Notes under the pieces: generated by a model
Database searches by the model: none
Told to the model about the DNA's origin: nothing
The model's input: the letters and a program-made list of their open reading frames with translations, nothing else
In this document: positions 36,511 through 45,694 of the stretch, piece after piece
How positions within the stretch are numbered: position 1 is the stretch's first letter
How the letters are laid out: the number at the start of each line of letters is the position of its first letter
From: Arenibacter palladensis
Lineage (GTDB): Bacteria > Bacteroidota > Bacteroidia > Flavobacteriales > Flavobacteriaceae
Length of the DNA: 64,000 nucleotides
Assembly: GCF_900129275.1 (NCBI RefSeq)
Contig: NZ_FQUX01000002.1
Coordinates: 747,795 to 811,794, forward strand
Direction: 5' to 3'
Made by a program: the position numbers and the translations under genes

Positions 36511-36903
36511 ATGGATGAATTATTATTGAGGATAGCAAATTCTTTTTTTTATGTTTTCCATACGGTTCTCATAATTTTTAATTTGTTCGGATGGATATTA
36601 AAACGTACACGAAAACTTAATCTTATCACCTTACTTTTAACCTTCGGGTCTTGGGTTTTGTTGGGGATTTGGAAAGGTTGGGGATATTGTTTTTTAACCC
36701 ATTGGCATTATGAGATTCTTGGACGCTTGGGTGAACACAATTTACCGAATAGCTATATTGCCTTTTTGGTTAAAAAAATTACGGGCTGGTTGCCCAGTGC
36801 CGAACTTATAAATTTCTATACCCTTGCCTTGGCAATTTTGGCTTTATTATGTTCACTTTGGGCAAACCTCAAATCTGGAAGAAGAAAAAGAAAACCTCGT
36901 TAA
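36511..36903 (+). CDS. DUF2784-like small membrane protein
   Basis: The 130-residue protein has three to four hydrophobic helices (~10-30, 37-57, 100-120) and the DUF2784-like motif WGYCFLTHWHYEILGRLGE. The tail is basic (RRKRKPR). It should sit in the inner membrane. The start ATG follows an A/T-rich leader. It is followed, 76 bp on, by the PhyH gene on the same strand, but a separate transcript is equally possible. Function unknown. Confidence 0.8.
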   Translation: MDELLLRIANSFFYVFHTVLIIFNLFGWILKRTRKLNLITLLLTFGSWVLLGIWKGWGYCFLTHWHYEILGRLGEHNLPNSYIAFLVKKITGWLPSAELINFYTLALAILALLCSLWANLKSGRRKRKPR

Positions 36904-36979
36904 ATGCTGTAACAAATATTTTTTTGACAATTATATCGTATCTTTTTTAGCTTGAAATCATTAATTAATATAGTTAAAT

Positions 36980-37717
36980 ATGCTCACAAAGGAGGAAATT
37001 GAAATATTGGAAAGCCAAGGTTATTTGTCTTTGGGCAAACTATTGACAGATGCACAGGTAAAAGCCATAAACGACAGGATTGATGCCCTAATGCTCAATG
37101 AAGGTGGGTCGGCCGGATCGGAATTGGCCGAATCCAAATATATAAGGCATCCTAAGGAGGAGGGCGCCGATCGCTTGGCCGATCTCGTTAACAAAGGTGA
37201 CGTATTTGATATTTTCTACACACATCCAAGAGTGTTGGCAGGTATTGCTGCTGTACTTGGCTCATCCTTTAAATTATCCTCCCTGAACTACAGAGCTGCG
37301 AAACCTGGACTTGGACATCAAAATTTACACGTAGATTGGGGCAATAAAATGGTGGAAGGTGAGTACAAAGTCTGTAATTCCATTTGGTTATTGGATAACT
37401 TTACAGAAAATAATGGAGCTACACGTATAGTGCCCGGCACCCATAAACTTGGAATAGCGCCACAAGAAAAAATGGAGGACCCCAGCCTTCCCCATCCTGA
37501 TGAAATCATCATCACCGCACCGGCAGGATCGGTTTTTATTTTTAACTCCCACGCCTGGCATGGAGGAACTACCAACCGTACTGATAAGCCTAGAAGAAGT
37601 ATACACAGTTATTTTTGCACCTCTGACCAGCCGCAACAGATAGATCAAAAAAAATATATTACCGAGGAAACCAAACAACGGGTAGGTAAAGAAGCCCTGA
37701 AAATTTTGGATGTTTAG
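36980..37717 (+). CDS. Phytanoyl-CoA dioxygenase (PhyH)-family protein
   Basis: This Fe(II)/2-oxoglutarate-dependent oxygenase of 245 residues has the facial triad H117-x-D119 (NLHVDWG) and H194 (AWHGG), with a 2-oxoglutarate-binding arginine probably in KPRRS downstream. Family members hydroxylate acyl-CoA, ectoine or small metabolites. The substrate is unknown. It converges with the FAD oxidase gene, and the intervening hairpin likely terminates both. Confidence 0.88.
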   Translation: MLTKEEIEILESQGYLSLGKLLTDAQVKAINDRIDALMLNEGGSAGSELAESKYIRHPKEEGADRLADLVNKGDVFDIFYTHPRVLAGIAAVLGSSFKLSSLNYRAAKPGLGHQNLHVDWGNKMVEGEYKVCNSIWLLDNFTENNGATRIVPGTHKLGIAPQEKMEDPSLPHPDEIIITAPAGSVFIFNSHAWHGGTTNRTDKPRRSIHSYFCTSDQPQQIDQKKYITEETKQRVGKEALKILDV

Positions 37718-37752
37718 TGGACTTCAAGAACTCGAAGATATCTTTCATTATA

Positions 37753-37778
37753 GGGCAAGCCCATTAGATGGCTTGCCC
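37753..37778. terminator. Hairpin between convergent genes
   Basis: A perfect 9-bp stem GGGCAAGCC/GGCTTGCCC with an 8-nt loop lies between the PhyH stop (37717) and the FAD oxidase stop (37797). On the plus strand it is followed by AAATTGTTTTCT, a weak T tract, so terminator function is likely but not strong. Confidence 0.65.
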
Positions 37779-37796
37779 AAATTGTTTTCTACCCCT

Positions 37797-39185
37797 CTAG
37801 TTACTTGGAAGAATATTCTGGTTTACCCTAAAAAAGTTATTGGGGTCATAATGTTTTTTTATACGGGCCAATCGCTGGTAGTTATGCTTATAACTTGCTT
37901 TTACCCGTTCCTGACCTTCATCCATCATAAAATTGGAATAGGCACCACCAGAGGAATGTGGATGCAATTCATTGTAATAATCCTTGCACCAATTAGTGAT
38001 TTTATCGGCATTTGCCGGATCCGGATCCACCCCTACAATTACACCTGCATATTTGGCATCCCTATATGCCCATGGTGTATCTTTATCTCCAACCCTAGCT
38101 GCAGCTCCGCTAATGGGGTATAAGTGCATTTGTGAAAGTGGGGTCGGGATTTTAGATCCGTATTTTAAATGCCCAGCCCTAACTTCTGGACCTAATTTAT
38201 TAAAAAAGTCGGCCCTCCAATACCATTGCAGTCCCGGAGGCATAAGCCCATCAAACATTGTTTGAATGGAAGGATAAGGCATTTCGCCCACATGTTGGAA
38301 CAAGGGTTTCTTGGCCAAAACGGGTTTAAAAATTTCTTCAAATTTGTCTGGATGACCCGTATAGCACCATACAACTCCACAGAATTGCTTATTGTGCAAA
38401 TGTTCGGGAAATGGTGGACCTGGAATAATCATGGTTGCAATAAAACCATTTAGGTCTTCCGGGGCTTTATGTATAAAATCATCAAACCAAGCCATAATTT
38501 CCTCAGTTTGCTCTATTGGCCATAAGGTAGGTCCTCCAATTACAGTTTTTAAAGGATGGGCTTGAAATTTAAAGGAAGTTACGATTCCAAAATTTCCACC
38601 ACCCCCGCGAATGGCCCAAAAAAGATCAGGATGCTGCTTGGCGTTTGTGGTAACAAAAGAACCATCGGCCAACACCATATCTGCTTCCAACAAATTGTCT
38701 ATGGTAAGTCCGTATTTCCTGGAAAGATAACCTACACCACCTCCCAGTGTTAATCCGCCTACACCTGTTGTAGAAATCATTCCACTCGGAATTGCCAATC
38801 CAAAAGCATGGGTGGCATGATCTACTTCACCCCAAATGTTGCCACCCCCAACACGTACCGTATTATTGGAAGTGTCCACTTGAACAAATTTGATTCCGGA
38901 TAAATCAATGACCATACCGTCATCGCACAGACCCAAACCCCCTCCATTATGACCACCTCCCCTAACAGCGATCAACAAATCGTTTTCCCTGCCAAAGTTT
39001 ACCGAAGCCATTACATCGGCCACATCCACACACATGACGATCATACCGGGATGTTTATCTATCATACCATTATAAACTTTGCGGATACTATTGTATTTGC
39101 CATCGGAAGGCATTACTACTTCTCCCCTTATTTCTTTTTTAAAGGATGCAATACGATCCGCATCCATGCCTATTACCATTTCCAT
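37797..39185 (-). CDS. FAD-linked oxidoreductase (BBE/PCMH type)
   Basis: The 462 residues show a PCMH-type FAD domain with AVRGGGHNGGG; H79 corresponds to the histidine that covalently binds FAD in berberine-bridge-enzyme-like oxidases. The second site, usually a cysteine before VGGLTLGGG, reads STTGVGG without cysteine, so attachment would be single. The C-terminal SNFMMDEGQERV...HYDPNNFFRVNQNI is the BBE domain. Such enzymes oxidise sugars or aromatic alcohols. It follows the cupin gene by 47 bp, probably one operon. Confidence 0.88.
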   Translation of the reverse strand: MEMVIGMDADRIASFKKEIRGEVVMPSDGKYNSIRKVYNGMIDKHPGMIVMCVDVADVMASVNFGRENDLLIAVRGGGHNGGGLGLCDDGMVIDLSGIKFVQVDTSNNTVRVGGGNIWGEVDHATHAFGLAIPSGMISTTGVGGLTLGGGVGYLSRKYGLTIDNLLEADMVLADGSFVTTNAKQHPDLFWAIRGGGGNFGIVTSFKFQAHPLKTVIGGPTLWPIEQTEEIMAWFDDFIHKAPEDLNGFIATMIIPGPPFPEHLHNKQFCGVVWCYTGHPDKFEEIFKPVLAKKPLFQHVGEMPYPSIQTMFDGLMPPGLQWYWRADFFNKLGPEVRAGHLKYGSKIPTPLSQMHLYPISGAAARVGDKDTPWAYRDAKYAGVIVGVDPDPANADKITNWCKDYYNELHPHSSGGAYSNFMMDEGQERVKASYKHNYQRLARIKKHYDPNNFFRVNQNILPSN

Positions 39186-39232
39186 AATTCTAATTTTTAA
39201 TGTTCGTTTAACTTAATTTTCAAGACTTCTCA

Positions 39233-39715
39233 TTATTCTTTAAGCACCATTGGAAATGCATCCAGGGGCTCCTCAAAGGCTATAAACAAGACACAAGGGT
39301 CTTTATCTCCACATTTTGCGGTATGAGGTTTGGTAGACGGACCAAAGGCATAGGAGCCCACTTTCATTATCTGCTCTGTTTCACCTTCATAGGTAACATG
39401 AAGTTCCCCAGAAACAAGGATCATGCGCTCGGCGGAAGTATGCCAGTGCTCCGGTATTTCATAGTTGGCGGGCACCTTAAAAAAAACATCCACATTTTTT
39501 TTGGAAGGGTCTCCGTGCAATACCGATATTGTGCAACCCTCTGGCATAAAAGATGGGCAAGGGCCCCATTGTAAATCCTTATCTTTATGCGTTTTTACAA
39601 AGGAGATTTCCGAACCATTCTCTAGGCTGCCCTGTCCAAAAAAGGAAAAACTTACAAAAAGTGTCAATAACAAAGTGATAACTTTCAATTGGGAATACTT
39701 TAGAGTGTTGTTCAT
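39233..39715 (-). CDS. Secreted cupin-domain protein
   Basis: The 160-residue protein has an N-terminal hydrophobic signal segment (~10-27) and a single cupin domain: IPEHWHTSAERMILVSGEL gives the H-x-H...E pattern, with a second histidine in KPHTAKCG. A metal-dependent binding or ring-cleavage activity is possible; no substrate can be assigned. It lies 47 bp before the FAD oxidase on the same strand. The upstream region (39716-40078) contains inverted repeats that may be operator sites. Confidence 0.8.
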   Translation of the reverse strand: MNNTLKYSQLKVITLLLTLFVSFSFFGQGSLENGSEISFVKTHKDKDLQWGPCPSFMPEGCTISVLHGDPSKKNVDVFFKVPANYEIPEHWHTSAERMILVSGELHVTYEGETEQIMKVGSYAFGPSTKPHTAKCGDKDPCVLFIAFEEPLDAFPMVLKE

Positions 39716-40078
39716 GACTAAAATGTTTTAAGATTAATAATTGTTACTATTGTATTAGAGGCAACCCTCCTAGAAATAGATTATTGGAGGTTTTACCGTT
39801 TCTTTTTCCTTTTTTCACCTTGACCCATATCAAAAGGAAAGGATGGAATTGGGAAAATAATTCGCGATTGGTTACTTTATTTTTAAAACAGGGGGAATAC
39901 GGCAAAAACTACACCGCTGCAAATGGGGGATTACAATTCTATATATCGCTACCATTTTAATCGTGCACGATAAACATCGTTGACTAGAAGTAAAATTAAA
40001 TGAAGTTTACAACGATGACCTCCATAATTAATTCAAATAGTTACAAAATTCAATCATGGATAAACTTATTCTTAAAGA
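39716..40078. other. Intergenic region with inverted repeats upstream of the cupin operon
   Basis: This 363-bp gap contains a perfect 10-bp palindrome TCGTGCACGA (39961-39970) and an inverted repeat CATCGTTG (39975-39982)/CAACGATG (40010-40017) with a 27-bp spacer. These lie just past the 3' end of the DUF4242/AraC-type regulator gene and about 250-300 bp upstream of the cupin start. They could be operator half-sites or part of that gene's 3' end. No clear -7 box or terminator was found. Confidence 0.45.
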
Positions 40079-41185
40079 CTATTCAGCATAATTTTGGACA
40101 TATTTAGAGGGAAGGATCCCAAAATTATCCATAAAACATTTCGAGAAATAGGCTGGACTGTTGAATCCTGTACCGAAGGCAATTTCGGAAATATTATTTA
40201 CCTTTTTATCCAATAGGTCCAAGGCCTTTGTCAGCCGGTAGTCCCTTATAAAGCTATTGGGCGACTTCCCGGTAAGACCGATCATTTTTCTGTATAATTG
40301 GGATTTGCTGTAGCCTAGGTTTTTACTAAAATGATCTGAATTGAAGGATGCATTGGTCCATTCTTTTTCGGTGTAATCCATCAATTGGTTTACAAATTTT
40401 TCTTCTCCAACACTCAGGGCTTTTATGTTCTTATGGCTCAATTTAACGTTCAAATTTTCACTCTCGTACAATTCCTTGACCTCTTGGGATAAAACAATTT
40501 TCCCATGGGCCATAGTACAAAACCGTTCTGCCAATTTGATGGTATCCTCAAAAATACCATCCTTCTCGGTTACGGGAACCCCTACGTGCAAACCAATACT
40601 CAATTGAATATCCGGACTTTTATCCTTAGATACCCCTCCAAGCTTGGAAAAGACCTCTTGGGAGCAAAGCACGGCATTGGTTACCGAATTGAAGGACAAT
40701 AAAAAATTACCGGATTTTTGTCTTACCACCCTGCCCAAAAATTTATCTATGGATTGCAGAATGGATCTATTATAATTTAGCAACTCCCCAATCATATGAT
40801 TGGGATCCATAGTCTTAAATGATGATTTTCTTAATCCAACGACCATTATGGTCCTACAAGCCGGATCGTTGATAATGTTTAATTCCGTCTTTTGGGATTT
40901 TTCCGGATCCTCTATTCTACCCAAAAACGATTCCACTATAGAAGCCTCAACTTCTATAATTCTATGGGGCACCTCGCCATGGGCATGATTGTGCATATCC
41001 TGAATGGCCTTCTTATTTGGGGCTTGGATAAGACAAAATGCCGTACGCCTTTTTTCATCGCACCAATAGGTCATACCCTTGCATCCATAAAGATGCTCTA
41101 TTTTTAAATCCTCCCGATGCATTTGCGCAACATGCACCGCGGTAATCTCCTCAGGAATATCGTGACGATCCATGTAAATAGGCAT
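40079..41185 (-). CDS. DUF4242 / degenerate nucleotide-cyclase / AraC-HTH fusion regulator
   Basis: The 368 residues comprise three parts. Residues 1-92 match DUF4242, the nickel-binding SCO4226-type ferredoxin-like domain (HREDLKIEHLYGCKG, HNHAHGEVPHRIIEV). Residues ~110-268 resemble a class III adenylate/guanylate cyclase fold (LLSFNSVTNAVLCSQEVF, IQLSIGLHVGVPV, KLAERFCTMAHGKIVLSQEV). Residues ~275-365 are an AraC double HTH. The two metal-binding aspartates expected in the cyclase core are replaced (VVGLRKSSF, QKSGN), so it is probably a catalytically inactive sensor module. It lies upstream of, and co-oriented with, the cupin/FAD-oxidase operon. Confidence 0.8.
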   Translation of the reverse strand: MPIYMDRHDIPEEITAVHVAQMHREDLKIEHLYGCKGMTYWCDEKRRTAFCLIQAPNKKAIQDMHNHAHGEVPHRIIEVEASIVESFLGRIEDPEKSQKTELNIINDPACRTIMVVGLRKSSFKTMDPNHMIGELLNYNRSILQSIDKFLGRVVRQKSGNFLLSFNSVTNAVLCSQEVFSKLGGVSKDKSPDIQLSIGLHVGVPVTEKDGIFEDTIKLAERFCTMAHGKIVLSQEVKELYESENLNVKLSHKNIKALSVGEEKFVNQLMDYTEKEWTNASFNSDHFSKNLGYSKSQLYRKMIGLTGKSPNSFIRDYRLTKALDLLDKKVNNISEIAFGTGFNSPAYFSKCFMDNFGILPSKYVQNYAE

Positions 41186-41350
41186 AACAGAAATTTTTAC
41201 TCAAGTTAGTGATTTTAATTCAGTTAGCTAAGAGTTTGCCTATTTCGTTTTATCATTATTAAAAGAACATTTAAGAATAGAATAGTTCCCCTTTACTCGT
41301 TTAATTGGAGGTCGGGAATTTTATTTAAGAGCGATAATGAGGTGTAGAAT

Positions 41351-42769
41351 TTACGCAAGTAATCTCCAAATCTGTGCTACCAAAAATGTAACCACAAATC
41401 CTAATATAACCGGTAATACCGAAGCCACTGTAGTCCATTTTACACTTTTGGTCTCCTTATAAATAGTATATATTGTAGTGCTACATGGATTGTGCAACAA
41501 ACTGAACAACATTAGGTTAATAGCCGTTAAGAGCGTCCACCCCCCTGCCCTCAGAATATCCCCAGTGGCAGTTACGGAATCCAATTCGAACATTACACCA
41601 GCCCCTTCTCCTGCAGAAATTCCTGTAACCAGAACGGTCAACATCAAAATAGTGGGTATCACAATTTCGTTGGCAGGAATAGCTACAATATAGGCCACCA
41701 AAATAACGCCGTTGAGGCCCAAAAGGAATCCAAAGCCATCCAAAGAATCTATCAACCAAGCAGCAATACTATCATCTCCCAAATAAATATTGGATATAAG
41801 CCAAATTACGGCTCCCGCAGGGGCAGCAAAAACAATTGCGCGCCATAGCACAATCAAGGTCCTATCTATAATTGAAGTATAGATGGTTTTCCAAAATCGC
41901 GGAGGACGGTAGGGAGGTAATTCCAAATTAAAGGTAGAAACTTCTCCTTTCAACACCGTCTTGGACAAGCCCCAAGAAACCAAAAACATAAACACCATGC
42001 CCAACACAGCTATGCCTATAACGGCCGCCAATGACATAATCCCCGAATAGGTAGCCGGTACAAGGGCCCCCACAAATATGGTTGCAATCAGAATCTGCGT
42101 GGGCCAACGCCCATTACAAAGTGAAAAATTATTGGTGATAATGGCAATCAATCTTTCCCTAGGGCTGTCTATAATCCGGGTAGCCACAATACCTGCAGCG
42201 TTACATCCGAAGCCCATACTCATTGTCAAGGCCTGTTTACCGTGTGCTCCGGATAATTTAAATAAATGATCCAAATTAAAGGCAACCCTTGGTAGATATC
42301 CAAAATCTTCCAACAGGGTAAATAAGGGAAAAAATATCGCCATAGGAGGCAACATTACGGCAATGACCCAGGCTACCGCCAAGTACACCCCATCAATCAA
42401 AAAACCGTCCAGCCACCATGGCATGCCAATGTTGGAGGCGAATCCCTTTAAAGCCGGATGAATCGTATCTAACAACAATCCGGACAACATTGCGGAAGGG
42501 TAATTGGCGCCAACTATGGTCATCCAAAGCACTACAGCCAATATTACAAACATAAGAGGGAAACCCCAGACCTTGCTCGTAATGATCTTATCTATTTTGG
42601 CGTCTATCCTAAAAGTTCCCTTTTCATCCTTTTTACGTACAGCGCCCTTTACTATTTCAGCGGCATCAGCATAAATTCCTTCCGCCAGATTATCATGGAA
42701 TTCATCTCCAATTTGCCAACGCAGGTCATTGGAAAGAGCAATAATATGATCTATTTTGTTAGTATTCAT
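41351..42769 (-). CDS. feoB: FeoB-type transporter, separate permease subunit
   Basis: From the ATG at 42769 ([10 protein letters not shown]) the product is 472 residues. It carries a linker and the nucleoside-recognition/Gate permease region with about 8-10 membrane helices. The two Gate cysteine motifs are visible as GFGCNAAG (~residue 200) and [11 protein letters not shown] near the end; both differ somewhat from the GCxVP/PC consensus. It contains no GTPase domain, which is encoded separately 10 bp upstream. Ferrous iron is the usual substrate; manganese is possible. The operon is probably under DtxR-FeoA control. Confidence 0.88.
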   Translation of the reverse strand: MNTNKIDHIIALSNDLRWQIGDEFHDNLAEGIYADAAEIVKGAVRKKDEKGTFRIDAKIDKIITSKVWGFPLMFVILAVVLWMTIVGANYPSAMLSGLLLDTIHPALKGFASNIGMPWWLDGFLIDGVYLAVAWVIAVMLPPMAIFFPLFTLLEDFGYLPRVAFNLDHLFKLSGAHGKQALTMSMGFGCNAAGIVATRIIDSPRERLIAIITNNFSLCNGRWPTQILIATIFVGALVPATYSGIMSLAAVIGIAVLGMVFMFLVSWGLSKTVLKGEVSTFNLELPPYRPPRFWKTIYTSIIDRTLIVLWRAIVFAAPAGAVIWLISNIYLGDDSIAAWLIDSLDGFGFLLGLNGVILVAYIVAIPANEIVIPTILMLTVLVTGISAGEGAGVMFELDSVTATGDILRAGGWTLLTAINLMLFSLLHNPCSTTIYTIYKETKSVKWTTVASVLPVILGFVVTFLVAQIWRLLA

Positions 42770-42779
42770 TGAGCTATAA

Positions 42780-43544
42780 TTAAACGAATTCACCCGTTTT
42801 AAGGGTTTCAAAAATATTTCTGTCCCCTTCCAGCAAGCGTAAGGCTATCCACCTACTATTGGGAATGTCCGGATAGACTTCTTTTATTTCCACGCTTAAT
42901 TTTTCCAGGGCCTGCTCTATATTTTTAGGTATATTTTTAATGCGATGGGGCTTACAAACAATTTTACCGTTGGCCAGTTCACTAATAGTCTGGATCAGTT
43001 CCGGAATTCCCCTATTATACCTAGCGCTAGTAGGGACCACAGGAATACCTAGGTCTTTGGCCAAAGTACGGGTATCTATTTCCAGATTATTTCTTTCCGC
43101 CTCATCCATTAAATTTAAACACAGGACTGCGTTATTGGTAATTTCCAAAATCTGTAATACCAAATTCAAATTTCTTTCCAGCCTACTGGCATCTACTACT
43201 ATTACCGTTACCGAGGGCTTTCCAAAAAGAATAAAATTCCTGGCAACTTCCTCATCTTCCGAGGTAGAAAGCAAAGAATAGGTGCCCGGTAGGTCTACCA
43301 GTTTAAATTTTTCCTTATTGTATTCAAAAGCACCTTCCGCCCTGGTTACCGTTTTGCCAGGCCAATTACCGGTATGTTGTCGTAAACCGGTCATGGCGTT
43401 AAAAACAGTACTCTTTCCGGTATTCGGATTACCGGCCAATGCTACCACATAATCAAAATCGGAGGTGTTTACCCCTAACTTCTTCAATCCGTCAGCATTG
43501 AATTGGGCACAGGTCTCACACGCACTTTTTGGTTTAACTTCCAT
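42780..43544 (-). CDS. feoB: FeoB-type GTPase domain as separate protein
   Basis: The 254 residues hold a small TRAFAC-class G domain: P-loop GNPNTGKST (38-46), switch [12 protein letters not shown] near residue 90, G4 NLMD near 146, then a GDI-like helical end ([12 protein letters not shown]). The N-terminus has C9-x2-C12. The frame ends with a normal TAA, and the permease gene starts 10 bp later, so this looks like a genuine split rather than a frameshift. Together the pair replaces single-chain FeoB. The DtxR-FeoA gene ends 3 bp before its start. Confidence 0.88.
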   Translation of the reverse strand: MEVKPKSACETCAQFNADGLKKLGVNTSDFDYVVALAGNPNTGKSTVFNAMTGLRQHTGNWPGKTVTRAEGAFEYNKEKFKLVDLPGTYSLLSTSEDEEVARNFILFGKPSVTVIVVDASRLERNLNLVLQILEITNNAVLCLNLMDEAERNNLEIDTRTLAKDLGIPVVPTSARYNRGIPELIQTISELANGKIVCKPHRIKNIPKNIEQALEKLSVEIKEVYPDIPNSRWIALRLLEGDRNIFETLKTGEFV

Positions 43545-43547
43545 GAT

Positions 43548-44570
43548 TTAATCTTTTTGTATTAGAATTTTCGATGCTTGATTTTGACGAAGGGCAATAC
43601 TGGTTCCCTTGATCAAAAAGGCCTTGGGATCGCCCAAAGGATTCAGAAGGTCTATTTTGACCTCTGCTCCTTTCACAAAACCCAAATCCAACAATCTTCT
43701 TCTACTATCTCCCCTAATTTCCTTGGATATTCCTATAATCTTGGCAGTTTCATTTTCCTTCAAAATGGACAGCCTCGCTAAATTTTCTTCAAATACTACG
43801 TCCTTTTCCAAAACTGAAACCGTTATATTACCTGCCATTATGGGCGCCAATACAAAGGCTTCCCCCTCTGAATGAAATTCAATACGGGCTGGCGTCTTTT
43901 CCATGATCCGTATCACAGATCCGATATGGATGTTTTCTGCCAGGATCTGCTTGTAAATTATTTCGGGCTTATCCTTGATATGGATAATTCTTCCAATAGT
44001 GCCAATAGGCAGTTCCGAAACTGGTATTCCTTTAACTTTGGCAATCTTTCCCGTATTGGTTGGTATGGGATCACCATGTGGGTCAAACTGGGGATTACCC
44101 AACTGGGAAGACAGAATATCTGCCTCCACCTTGGACAATTCATGTTCCATTCTTTCTGCCCTTTCGTGCCATTCCGATTCCTTAAACCCAGTCTTTTCTG
44201 CTAAAAATTTCTCCCATAGCCTATGGGCCCTAACTATACGAAGGGCATAATCACTGCCCGATTTTGTAAGTTTCACGCTATCTCCCTGTATGCTTATCAA
44301 AGCATGGTCGGACATTCTATTAATGCATTCGAGTATAAGCTTATCATTGTACTTTAAAGTTCTGATAATGTCGTTGACATTAAGATGTTTATCCGCATTT
44401 TCATTGTGATACAACAGTTTTAGAACATCCTCAACGACAATTTTGTCATTCGAAACCGAACTATTTTTTATCAGCCAAAACCATCCCTTATTTGGCCTAA
44501 ATAATAAATATGCCAAAATTGATAAAGCAAAAAACACTGCCAGTGCAGTTATAGGGTTATAGGTATTCAT
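43548..44570 (-). CDS. Membrane-anchored DtxR/MntR-type regulator with FeoA domains
   Basis: The 340 residues begin with one hydrophobic helix (~7-25) preceding a DtxR-like winged HTH and dimerisation region (VNDIIRTLKYNDKLILECINRMSD; HRLWEKFLAEKTGFKESEWHERAERMEHELSK). The C-terminus has FeoA/SH3-like modules (GIPVSELPIGTIGRIIHIKD and NETAKIIGISKEIRGDSRRRLLDLGFVKG). DtxR-family proteins repress metal import when Fe(II) or Mn(II) is bound. A TTAGATTAACCTAA palindrome upstream of the gene is a probable target. It is first in the operon with the two FeoB genes, and membrane anchoring of such a regulator is unusual. Confidence 0.87.
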   Translation of the reverse strand: MNTYNPITALAVFFALSILAYLLFRPNKGWFWLIKNSSVSNDKIVVEDVLKLLYHNENADKHLNVNDIIRTLKYNDKLILECINRMSDHALISIQGDSVKLTKSGSDYALRIVRAHRLWEKFLAEKTGFKESEWHERAERMEHELSKVEADILSSQLGNPQFDPHGDPIPTNTGKIAKVKGIPVSELPIGTIGRIIHIKDKPEIIYKQILAENIHIGSVIRIMEKTPARIEFHSEGEAFVLAPIMAGNITVSVLEKDVVFEENLARLSILKENETAKIIGISKEIRGDSRRRLLDLGFVKGAEVKIDLLNPLGDPKAFLIKGTSIALRQNQASKILIQKD

Positions 44571-44670
44571 TGGTCTGTTGTAGATATATTTTTGGCTACC
44601 GTACGCTTAAATGTAGGCCATGGCCCATTTTAACCTCGGTTTTATAATTTTTTATAAAGATAATTATTAA

Positions 44671-44690
44671 TTTTTAGATTAACCTAAAAA
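44671..44690. promoter_or_regulatory. DtxR-type operator of the Feo operon
   Basis: TTTTTAGATTAACCTAAAAA is a palindrome with a single mismatched pair. Its core TTAGATTAACCTAA differs by one base from the perfect TTAGGTTAACCTAA, which resembles DtxR/IdeR-type metal boxes. It lies about 100 bp upstream of the DtxR-FeoA start. On the minus strand a TATCTTTA -7-like box (44655-44662) lies 8 bp downstream of it, so bound repressor would cover the promoter. Confidence 0.75.
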
Positions 44691-44851
44691 AATATTTCAC
44701 ATAGACTATATTATAAGCATGGTCAATCAACCTGGTCTCTACCTTGCATTCGCGTTTAATATTGTGGTGTACTTTTAAATTTTATCTTCCATTTTGTAGC
44801 CTATTCATAAAAACTTATACTACTTTTAAAAAAAGATTAATTACCAGCATT

Positions 44852-45691
44852 ATGATAAAGTTACTGTCTTCCCCTGCCCTAAAAAAATTGATTCTACCCC
44901 TTCTAATGATCAGTATGTTCGTTGCCAACGCCCAACAAAAAATTGGAGGGCTGGCGCTCTACACGGTTAGGGACAATATGGGAGCGGATGCCAAAGCCAC
45001 TCTAATGGCGGTTGCAGAGGCAGGTTATAAGAACATTGAGGCGGCAGGTTACAAGGATGGCAAGTTTTATAATATGTCTCCCAAGGACTTTCAAAAACTA
45101 CTAAAGGAAATAGGGCTGACCCCTATTAGCACACACCAGGGGGGTGTTACCTTAGAGAATGCGGATAACATGATCGCCGATGTAAAGGCGGCCGGTTTCA
45201 AATACTTTGTAATTCCTGTACCTCCCATGGGATTGAGGGACGATTATAAGCAATTGGCCATTGTCTTAAGTACCCTTGGAGAAAAATGTCATAAAGCAGG
45301 GTTGAAACTACTGTACCACAATCATGATTTTGAATTCAAAAAAGGAAACGAGGGTATAGTGACCATTGATTATTTGCTTGAAAATACCGATCCAAAATAT
45401 GTTAATTTTCAGATGGACCTCTTTTGGGTAACCAAAGCAGGAGAAGACCCTGTGGCCTATTTTAAGAAATATCCCGGTAGGTTTAAAATGTGGCATGTAA
45501 AAGATATGGACTCCGAAGGAAAATTTGCTCCTGTTGGTAAAGGACAAATTAATTTTTCCGATATCCTAGCCCAAAAAAAACTGTCTGGGATGGAATATTA
45601 CATGGTAGAGCAAGATAAAACTTTTGACATAACACCTCTGGAAGCCATAAAAATTAGCCATAAAGGCCTTATCGAAATAGGTTTTAAATAA
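44852..45691 (+). CDS. Secreted sugar phosphate isomerase/epimerase-like TIM-barrel protein
   Basis: From the ATG at 44852 the protein is 279 residues with a signal peptide (cleavage near ANAQ). The AP-endonuclease-2/xylose-isomerase-like TIM barrel shows GYKNIEAAG, STHQGGVT, KLLYHNHDFEF and VEQDKT, with metal ligands expected in HNHDFE and KMWHVKDMD. Such secreted members are frequent in Bacteroidota and act on unidentified sugars. The frame to 44744 adds an implausible hydrophobic stretch before the signal peptide. It is divergent from the Feo operon across the operator at 44671. Confidence 0.85.
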   Translation: MIKLLSSPALKKLILPLLMISMFVANAQQKIGGLALYTVRDNMGADAKATLMAVAEAGYKNIEAAGYKDGKFYNMSPKDFQKLLKEIGLTPISTHQGGVTLENADNMIADVKAAGFKYFVIPVPPMGLRDDYKQLAIVLSTLGEKCHKAGLKLLYHNHDFEFKKGNEGIVTIDYLLENTDPKYVNFQMDLFWVTKAGEDPVAYFKKYPGRFKMWHVKDMDSEGKFAPVGKGQINFSDILAQKKLSGMEYYMVEQDKTFDITPLEAIKISHKGLIEIGFK

Positions 45692-45694
45692 ACT

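Noticed and set aside
42769-42811. FeoB frameshift artefact
   Set aside because: The first half ends in a regular stop, the second has its own ATG 10 bp later, and both halves are complete; a natural split fits better.
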